A DNA stretch of 64,000 nucleotides from assembly GCF_003254275.1 (NCBI RefSeq), contig NZ_QKZK01000017.1:1-64000 (forward strand), given 5' to 3'. Position 1 is the stretch's first letter; each line of letters begins with the position of its first letter. This document shows, in pieces, positions 57,476 to 64,000 of this stretch. Source of the stretch: Breznakibacter xylanolyticus (GTDB taxonomy: Bacteria; Bacteroidota; Bacteroidia; Bacteroidales; Marinilabiliaceae). Both the position numbers and the translations under genes were made by a program. The notes beneath the pieces were generated by a model. That model was not told where the DNA came from. It saw only the letters and a program-made list of their open reading frames with translations, and did not search any database.

Positions 57476-59296
57476 ATGAAAGATATTATTTTAATCATTC
57501 GTCGCTTTGCCTGGCAATACAAAAGCAAGCTGGCATTGAACTTCCTGTTCAACCTGCTATCGGCCTTTTTTGCCGTGTTTTCGATGGCCATGATGATTCC
57601 CATCCTCGAAATTCTGTTCAACCTACAGGAAGACGTTAACGAAATGGTTCCGTGGGCGATGAACCTGAGCGATCTAAAACACAACGTTTATTACTACATT
57701 ACTCAAATCAAGCAGAGTCTGGGTGTGGGATGGGCTTTGCTATACGTAGGCGTATTTATCATTGTGGGCACCGGGCTAAAAACCGGTTTTGCCTATGGTG
57801 CATCGTACGTGCTGGTAGGCGTTCGAAACCGTGTGGTACGCGACGTTCGTGCCTCTCTGTATGCAAAAATCATCCGTCTCCCATTGGGTTTTTACAGTGA
57901 CGAACGCAAGGGCGATATCATGTCGCGAGTGATGAACGATGTACAGGAAATCGAGAACTCGGTGATGTCATCCCTGAGCATGTTATTAAAAAACCCAGTG
58001 TTGATAGTGGTGTTCATGGCAACACTCATGGTGATGAGCTTTCAACTCACGCTGTTTATTCTGGTGATGCTGCCCATTGCAGGCATTGTGATTGGACGGG
58101 TGGGCAAAACCCTCAAGAAAACATCGCGGGAAGGACAAGACAAACTGGGTGACATTGTTAACATCCTCGAAGAAACCCTTTCAGGACTCAGAATTATCAA
58201 AGCTTTTACCGCCGAAAAGAAGATGGATCATCGCTTCGACGGGCACCTTGACGAGTACCGCCGCATCAGCAACCGCTTGGCACGACGTCGTGATCTGGCA
58301 CACCCCATGAGCGAATTTTTAGGCACCATCGTCATCGTCCTGGTGGTATGGTTTGGTGGAACCTTAATTCTAAATCAGGAAGCAGGCCTCTCTGGTGCTG
58401 TGTTTTTATCGTTCATCGGAATTTTCTACCAAATCATCAACCCCGCTAAAGAGTTCTCCAACGCCATTTATACCGTTCAGCGCGGCATCGCAGCACTGGA
58501 ACGCATCGACTGGGTGATGATGGCAAAAAACAACATTGCCGATGCCGAAAATGCCCATTCGGCAGACAAGCTTCACCAAGGCATCGAATACAGGAACGTA
58601 TCATTCGCCTATGGCGAACGGACGGTACTTAAAAACATATCGGTCAACATTCCCAAAGGCAAAACCGTAGCCCTGGTGGGGCAATCGGGTAGCGGGAAGA
58701 CCACATTTGCCGACCTGTTACCACGTTTCTATGATGTTGCATCCGGAGGCATTTTCATCGATGGAGTAAACATCAAAGAGATTAAAGTGCACGACTTGCG
58801 AGGCCTAATGGGCAATGTGAACCAAGAGGCCATCCTTTTTAACGACACCATTTATAACAACATCGCCTTTGGAGTAGAAAACGCCACCCCCGAGCAGGTC
58901 ATGGAAGCCGCTCGTGTGGCCAACGCGCACGACTTCATCATGGCCACCGAAAAAGGATACCAAACCATCATCGGTGACCGGGGCAGCAAACTATCGGGCG
59001 GCCAACGACAACGTCTGAGTATTGCCCGTGCCATTTTGAAAAACCCGTCCATTTTGATTCTTGACGAAGCCACCTCTGCGCTTGACACCGAATCGGAACG
59101 CCTGGTGCAGGAAGCTCTTGAGAAACTCATGGCCAATCGCACCTCCATTGTCATTGCCCATCGACTATCGACAATTCGCAATGCCGACATGATTTGCGTG
59201 TTTCAGGACGGCGAAATTGTGGAACGCGGCAACCATCACGAACTGATGGCGATAGATGGGGTTTACCAAAAACTGCACAGTCTGCAAATCAAATAA
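57476..59296 (+). CDS. MsbA-type ABC exporter (permease-ATPase fusion)
   Basis: This 606-residue half-transporter has six membrane helices (about 20-330) and a C-terminal ATPase: Walker A GQSGSGKTTFADLLPRF near residue 402, signature LSGGQRQRLSIARA near residue 506, Walker B ILILDEATSALD near residue 526 and H-loop VIAHRLSTIRN. The family exports lipids such as lipid A-core or drugs from the inner membrane as a homodimer. MsbA or lipid flippase is the likeliest role, but no lipid A genes are adjacent. It is single in its unit, preceded by repeat E and followed by a strong terminator. Confidence 0.93.
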   Translation: MKDIILIIRRFAWQYKSKLALNFLFNLLSAFFAVFSMAMMIPILEILFNLQEDVNEMVPWAMNLSDLKHNVYYYITQIKQSLGVGWALLYVGVFIIVGTGLKTGFAYGASYVLVGVRNRVVRDVRASLYAKIIRLPLGFYSDERKGDIMSRVMNDVQEIENSVMSSLSMLLKNPVLIVVFMATLMVMSFQLTLFILVMLPIAGIVIGRVGKTLKKTSREGQDKLGDIVNILEETLSGLRIIKAFTAEKKMDHRFDGHLDEYRRISNRLARRRDLAHPMSEFLGTIVIVLVVWFGGTLILNQEAGLSGAVFLSFIGIFYQIINPAKEFSNAIYTVQRGIAALERIDWVMMAKNNIADAENAHSADKLHQGIEYRNVSFAYGERTVLKNISVNIPKGKTVALVGQSGSGKTTFADLLPRFYDVASGGIFIDGVNIKEIKVHDLRGLMGNVNQEAILFNDTIYNNIAFGVENATPEQVMEAARVANAHDFIMATEKGYQTIIGDRGSKLSGGQRQRLSIARAILKNPSILILDEATSALDTESERLVQEALEKLMANRTSIVIAHRLSTIRNADMICVFQDGEIVERGNHHELMAIDGVYQKLHSLQIK

Positions 59297-59315
59297 GGTT
59301 TAAACCACAAACAAC

Positions 59316-59368
59316 AATCCCCCACCCGTAAAGCTTCATTGAGCTTTATGAGTGGGGGATTTTTTTTG
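59316..59368 (+). terminator. Terminator of the ABC exporter gene
   Basis: aatcccccac pairs with gtgggggatt, with an inner stem taaagctt-catt-gagcttta, followed by eight T. Confidence 0.85.
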
Positions 59369-59428
59369 CGATAAAACAACGAAATCAAACCCGAGCATCT
59401 CCGTTCACCACAACACCGGTTTTAAAAA

Positions 59429-62400
59429 TCAGCCCTGATTAACGGGCATCAGTTGCTGCATTTTTTCGAGCAATTTGCGCGTTGCAATGGGCTTGGTCAC
59501 AAAACCATCAAAATGTGCACGCGTCATATCGCGCTCATCAAGAGGAATCGCATATCCGGTTTGCGCAATGACAGGCAAATTGGGATGCCGCTCTTTGATT
59601 TTGGCTGAAGCCTCCATCCCGTCCATCACGGGCATTTTGATATCCATCAACACCAAGTCGGGCAACCCGTTGGATGACTGCATCACATAATCAACAGCCT
59701 CAACACCATTCACCGCCCTTACAATGCGAATGTGGGTGCGCAACAGACTGTAGCGAAGCACCTCAAAGTTCGAGTCCTCATCCTCGGCAATGAGAATGGT
59801 TTTTCCTGCCCAATCGGGATAAACAATACGTTGCGGCCCGGTTGCTTTCACTTTGGGAGTGGCATGCATGGGGCGATCGGGCAAACTAAAATAAAACGTA
59901 GCTCCCCTGTCGGGAATCGACTCCACCCAAATTTTTCCACCCAGTAACTGGCAGATATGGCGACAAATAGAAAGTCCAAGCCCTGTGCCTCGATACAACC
60001 GCGAAGTACTGTCTTCGAACTTCCTGAAACGCTCAAAAATAGCCTCATACTGACTCTTGAGAATACCACAACCGGTATCCCGTACATAAAAGAGATACTG
60101 CCCCTCGGTGACACCAGCCTGACAGCCAATGGTGATGCCTCCTTGATCGGTAAACTTGATCGCATTACTGATCAGGTTTTGAAAAATCTGACGAATGCGT
60201 TCGGGTGCAGAATTAAACATCCGATCATTTAATGGTTCCTCTATTTCAAGATTCAAGGTCAGTCCCTTTTCAATGAGAGCCTTGTTTTTGCGAGCATCAT
60301 TGGCCACATCGTGCAAAAAGATGCCTAAATTAAACTGTGTAATGGAAATAGGTAATTGATTGGCTTCAATCATACTAATATCCACAATATCGTTAATCAA
60401 CTGCAACAGCGAGTTACTGTTGTTCTGAATCACCCGATTCATATAAGTGCGCTCCTCTGGGGTAACATCATCGGAAGTGATAAGATCCGAAAAACCAATG
60501 ATGGCATTTAAAGGTGTCCGGATTTCATGGCTCATGTTGGCAAGGAATGCCGACTTCAGCTGATCACTCTCTTCAGCTTTCTGCTTTGATTTCTCCAGAT
60601 CGCGAGTCCGCTCAATCACCTGTTGTTCGAGATTTTGGTGATGACGTTCCAGCTCCTGATTTTGACTTCTGATTTTTTTACTTTGGTAAAGCAGCTCATT
60701 GTTACGGATTTCAATTTGACGATTTACCTTCTCCAGCTTTTCATAAGCCTGAGACAAATCAGCAGTGCGCTGACGAACCTGCTCCTTCAGGCGAGCTTCA
60801 TTGCGACGAATCATACTCACGCGTAACCGAATAACCAACCAAATACAACTGCCGCCGAATACTACAGCCAAAAGAATAAACCACCAGGCACGCCAAAAGG
60901 GCGTGTCTACACGAATGGCTATGTGCCTGATATCACTACTCCAAATCCCTTCGCTATTGGCACCTTTGACCTTAAACACATAATCACCGGGAGGGAGATT
61001 GGTATATGAAGCAAAATTACGAGTATCGCAATAAACCCAATCTTTATCAAAATTCTCGAGTTGATAGGCATACGTGTTCTCATCGGGGGTGAGATAGTTC
61101 AACAACGCAAACTCAAATGAAAGGGTCGTGTGCCGATACGATACACGCAACAACTGAGACTCCTGAATGTCGCGAGCCAAATGTTTATTATCAAGCATCA
61201 CACTCGTGATCATGATGGGCGAATTGTCAGGAAGGTACTTCACCTTCTCCGGCGAGAAAATGTTGAGCCCCTTGCTCCCACCAAGCATCAAAAACCCATC
61301 GTGAGTGTACCCATACGCATTGGAATCAAAAATTAAACTTTGCAGACCATAATGGCTATTAAACAAGGTAAAACTACTATCCTTTGGAGAAAAACGTTCA
61401 ATTCCTTTATGCGTTCCCATCCAAAGATTGCCATTAACATCTTCTAAAAAGTTATAGTAAGTATTAGATGACTGTGGGTTAGGGTTTTGGTAACGAACAA
61501 ATGTTCGTGAAGCCTTATCGAAACGATTGAAGCCATCAGATTTGGTTCCCACCCAAATGTTCCCCTGACTGTCCTGATATAAACCTCGAATCATATTCCC
61601 ACTCACGGATGTCACATTCTGTTGCGAATGGGTATGAATAATCAATCGGTCATCGATGGGATTATATTCATACAAGCCATCCTTACCGGTTCCAAACCAT
61701 AACACGCCGCTCCGATCCTCGATAATCCGGGTGACATCCAGATTATTCTCGGAATTAAACACCTTTGAATAAACGGTTTTATGAACCACTGCTTGTCGAG
61801 TTTGGGTATCAAATTTATAAATCCCATTATTGGTTCCCAACCACAAAATCCCTGACTTAGTCAAACACAACGTGCGGAAATGGTTCGACAAATAGTGTTT
61901 AAACTCCTTGCTCCCGGGAGGCAAGCAATCCAACCCATTTTCGTGAGCCAACCATAAATTCCCTTGAGAATCCTCAGTCATCATCTCAATGCGATTGCTG
62001 CCAATAGAGCCAGGATTCTTGGCATCGTGCTTAAAGTATTCAAACGTATTGCGCTGTCGATCCCATCGTGTCAATCCTCCAGCTTTAGTGCCAATCCAAA
62101 TCACGTTACGCGAATCCTCAAACACACACAATACATACTCATGACTTAAGCCCGGAATAAAATTGGTCGCCTTATTAATGAGGGCAAAATTATTTTGACG
62201 CGGATCATACGAATGGAGTCCTTCAAATTTGGTAGCCACCCAAATGAGCCCCGAACGGGTTTCAATGACATTGCGAATGGCATTACTTTTCAGATTATGA
62301 GAACCTTCAAAATCGGCATTTAGGTAATGAATGTGTTTTGTTTGTTGCTGAATCATCATCAAACCGTCATTAGACGTGCCAGCCCATAAATTTCGGTTCG

Positions 62401-63385
62401 AGTCGACATACAAATCCAAATAAGTCGCCTTATTGAGCAACTGCATGTTGACATGAGCAAAGGTTTGTTTGTGAAAAACAGAAGCACTCTTTTGAAATGC
62501 AAACAGCCCCATTTGGGTCCCCACCCAAACGGTATCAGTTCCCATCGGCGCCAAACAACGAATAGAGTTGACCGCCAAACTATGAAGCGATTGGGTATTA
62601 TTAACCCAATTATGAATGGTCGTAATCGAAGAATTGAGCTGCGAAAGTGGCTTGTGCTGCCAGGCCTCCATCAACGGCGTATAGGCATCGTTCGGAATCA
62701 TATACAAACCAAAGCGATTGGTGCCAATCCACACATTACTTTGATCATCAAACTGAATGGCATTGACTTCAATATTATCAGACTGTCGATTCTCAATGCT
62801 ATTATACAAAACACGCAAAAACTCATCATGACGCGCATTGTAAACACTGATTCCATTGGCCGTCGCAACCCACACATTCCCAAAGCGATCGATGCGAATA
62901 TCATTGAGTGCATTGTTAGACAATGAATACGGGTCATCGCCAGCGACATAGTATCGCGTAAACGTCTCTGTTTCCCGATTAAAACGATTCAAACCCGCTT
63001 TGGTAGCCACCCAAATATTCCCTTGCAAATCCTCAACAATACGAGCCGGATAGTTATTGGAGATAGAAGAAGGATCATCGGCCTTATTCTTATAAACCTC
63101 ATACGTTTTGCCATCATAACGCGTCAAACCCAACGACTCAATGCCCAACCACAAAATGCCCATGTGATCTTCGTAAATACATTGCACCGAAACACCCGGC
63201 AACTTATGGGTCGATGAAAAATGCGTCAAACGAAGAGGATTAACCGGTTGTGCTAAGCCAACAAGCACATTACACAGCATGAGAATCGAGATCCACGACC
63301 CTCCTCTAAATAAGGATAACAATCCGTGATGGTTCTTTAGCCAACAAAAAGCAGATCGACTGCAATAAACACGATATGGAAACAT
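59429..63385 (-). CDS. Hybrid two-component sensor with periplasmic propeller, lacking the usual AraC output domain
   Basis: This 1318-residue protein has a signal peptide (ending VGLAQ), about fourteen Reg_prop repeats forming two periplasmic propellers (about 50-730; iterated LWLG/IWVATKAGLNRF/NVWIGTN), a Y_Y_Y domain (about 745-805), one membrane helix (about 828-850) and a coiled coil. HisKA follows with His953 in NMSHEIRTPLNAIIGFSD, then HATPase and a receiver with Asp1248 in LVLMDIKMPVMDG. Glycan-sensing HTCS regulators of Bacteroidota normally end with an AraC DNA-binding domain; here the protein stops after the receiver, so phosphate must pass to another protein. No polysaccharide locus adjoins it. 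The start is the ATG at 63385. Confidence 0.93.
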   Translation of the reverse strand: MFPYRVYCSRSAFCWLKNHHGLLSLFRGGSWISILMLCNVLVGLAQPVNPLRLTHFSSTHKLPGVSVQCIYEDHMGILWLGIESLGLTRYDGKTYEVYKNKADDPSSISNNYPARIVEDLQGNIWVATKAGLNRFNRETETFTRYYVAGDDPYSLSNNALNDIRIDRFGNVWVATANGISVYNARHDEFLRVLYNSIENRQSDNIEVNAIQFDDQSNVWIGTNRFGLYMIPNDAYTPLMEAWQHKPLSQLNSSITTIHNWVNNTQSLHSLAVNSIRCLAPMGTDTVWVGTQMGLFAFQKSASVFHKQTFAHVNMQLLNKATYLDLYVDSNRNLWAGTSNDGLMMIQQQTKHIHYLNADFEGSHNLKSNAIRNVIETRSGLIWVATKFEGLHSYDPRQNNFALINKATNFIPGLSHEYVLCVFEDSRNVIWIGTKAGGLTRWDRQRNTFEYFKHDAKNPGSIGSNRIEMMTEDSQGNLWLAHENGLDCLPPGSKEFKHYLSNHFRTLCLTKSGILWLGTNNGIYKFDTQTRQAVVHKTVYSKVFNSENNLDVTRIIEDRSGVLWFGTGKDGLYEYNPIDDRLIIHTHSQQNVTSVSGNMIRGLYQDSQGNIWVGTKSDGFNRFDKASRTFVRYQNPNPQSSNTYYNFLEDVNGNLWMGTHKGIERFSPKDSSFTLFNSHYGLQSLIFDSNAYGYTHDGFLMLGGSKGLNIFSPEKVKYLPDNSPIMITSVMLDNKHLARDIQESQLLRVSYRHTTLSFEFALLNYLTPDENTYAYQLENFDKDWVYCDTRNFASYTNLPPGDYVFKVKGANSEGIWSSDIRHIAIRVDTPFWRAWWFILLAVVFGGSCIWLVIRLRVSMIRRNEARLKEQVRQRTADLSQAYEKLEKVNRQIEIRNNELLYQSKKIRSQNQELERHHQNLEQQVIERTRDLEKSKQKAEESDQLKSAFLANMSHEIRTPLNAIIGFSDLITSDDVTPEERTYMNRVIQNNSNSLLQLINDIVDISMIEANQLPISITQFNLGIFLHDVANDARKNKALIEKGLTLNLEIEEPLNDRMFNSAPERIRQIFQNLISNAIKFTDQGGITIGCQAGVTEGQYLFYVRDTGCGILKSQYEAIFERFRKFEDSTSRLYRGTGLGLSICRHICQLLGGKIWVESIPDRGATFYFSLPDRPMHATPKVKATGPQRIVYPDWAGKTILIAEDEDSNFEVLRYSLLRTHIRIVRAVNGVEAVDYVMQSSNGLPDLVLMDIKMPVMDGMEASAKIKERHPNLPVIAQTGYAIPLDERDMTRAHFDGFVTKPIATRKLLEKMQQLMPVNQG

Positions 63386-63556
63386 GGAAACGCGTAAATG
63401 TAAAATTGGACTATAATTTTAGTCAATCTTACTCACTTACCCGTCGAATGGTTCATTTTTTTTGTCGATTCTCTCAAAATGATTGACTAATGAATATTTG
63501 GAGCAAAAAAACAATCATTCATCACATCCCCCCCGTCGAAATAAGGAAAAACCGAC

Positions 63557-64000
63557 TCAAAAAATACCCGGTTTTACAGCCACTTCAAACACGCACCCCT
63601 CACCCGCAATTTCTGTCAACGGAAACACCTCCCGAGCCTGCTCCAAATAGACGTCCGTTTGCTTGTATCGCGATGAAAAATGACCAATAATAAGCTTCCC
63701 GACCTCAGCCTGTTTAGCCACCATTGCCGCTTGTCGGGCAGTGCTGTGTCCTGTTTTTTTTGCCAAATCTTTTTCGGCATCCGTAAAAGTCGCCTCGTGA
63801 TAAAGCAAATCAATGCCTTTGAGCTTCTCTCCCAACGAAGGGATGTATTTAGTATCAGAACAAAAGGCGTATGAACGTGGCAAGTGACTACGCACAATCA
63901 AATCATCGTTGGGGACAATGGTGCCGTCATCGAGGCGCAAATCGGCGCCGTTCTTTATTTTAACGATTTCAGCAATCGAAAGCTCATATTGCTCGATACA
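63557..64000 (-). CDS. rnz: Ribonuclease Z, C-terminal part (gene runs off the window)
   Basis: The reading frame is open to the window end, so the start lies to the right. The visible 148 residues are the C-terminal part of the metallo-beta-lactamase tRNA 3'-processing endonuclease RNase Z: FCSDTKY, LLYHEATF, the GHSTARQAAMVAKQA motif with the metal and catalytic His, and LIIGHFSSRYK with the last metal ligand. It ends in VFEVAVKPGIF. All motifs expected for this half are intact. Confidence 0.93.
   Translation of the reverse strand, partial: CIEQYELSIAEIVKIKNGADLRLDDGTIVPNDDLIVRSHLPRSYAFCSDTKYIPSLGEKLKGIDLLYHEATFTDAEKDLAKKTGHSTARQAAMVAKQAEVGKLIIGHFSSRYKQTDVYLEQAREVFPLTEIAGEGCVFEVAVKPGIF

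Overview
The window looks like chromosomal DNA of a member of the Bacteroidota, probably a marine or anaerobic Bacteroidales/Marinilabiliales-type organism. Supporting signs are repeated TAnnTTTG (-7) promoter elements, almost no Shine-Dalgarno sites, a cobalamin-riboswitch TonB receptor paired with a DUF4374-type lipoprotein, a DUF4469/HU-like protein, a hybrid one-protein two-component sensor with a periplasmic propeller, and the carboxyspermidine route of polyamine synthesis. No phage, plasmid or CRISPR locus was seen.

Region 1-22.5 kb is visibly GC-rich in its genes and broken up by long AT-rich gaps full of palindromic repeats. It holds an acidic small protein, tRNA-Gly(CCC), a frameshifted YbaK deacylase, an APC permease, and a cell-wall module (frameshifted L,D-transpeptidase divergent from an NlpC/P60 hydrolase coupled to a transglutaminase-like lipoprotein). 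Next come a B12-riboswitch TonB receptor with its lipoprotein, a DUF4469 DNA-binding protein, a nitronate monooxygenase, a membrane LytTR regulator, and a uronic-acid glycan locus (BNR_4 propeller enzyme, GH88 and GH2). At least five families of short intergenic repeats recur here, including a MITE-like element with shared terminal inverted repeats and a seven-unit hairpin array.

Region 22.5-36.8 kb is a block of eight signalling genes, all on the minus strand: a heme-type (CxxCH) histidine kinase, a lone receiver, a multi-PAS kinase, a NarL-like regulator with its NarX-like kinase, then a CheA-CheW-MCP operon without CheY, CheR or CheB. Several sensors carry cysteine motifs that suggest redox or metal sensing.

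Region 36.8-64 kb opens with two tandem small-RNA-like units ahead of a MATE exporter. It continues with an LVIVD/DUF4114 lipoprotein, a second MATE protein, an alkaline phosphatase, a Wzi/RemB-like outer-membrane protein, and a polyamine operon (carboxynorspermidine dehydrogenase, a periplasmic sugar-binding-like lipoprotein, NspC, a small coupled protein). The last part holds a membrane metallophosphoesterase, a large PAS kinase, a small membrane protein, an NfeD/ClpP-type membrane protease, PurB, an MsbA-like ABC exporter, a giant hybrid sensor kinase and the 3' part of RNase Z, which runs off the window end.
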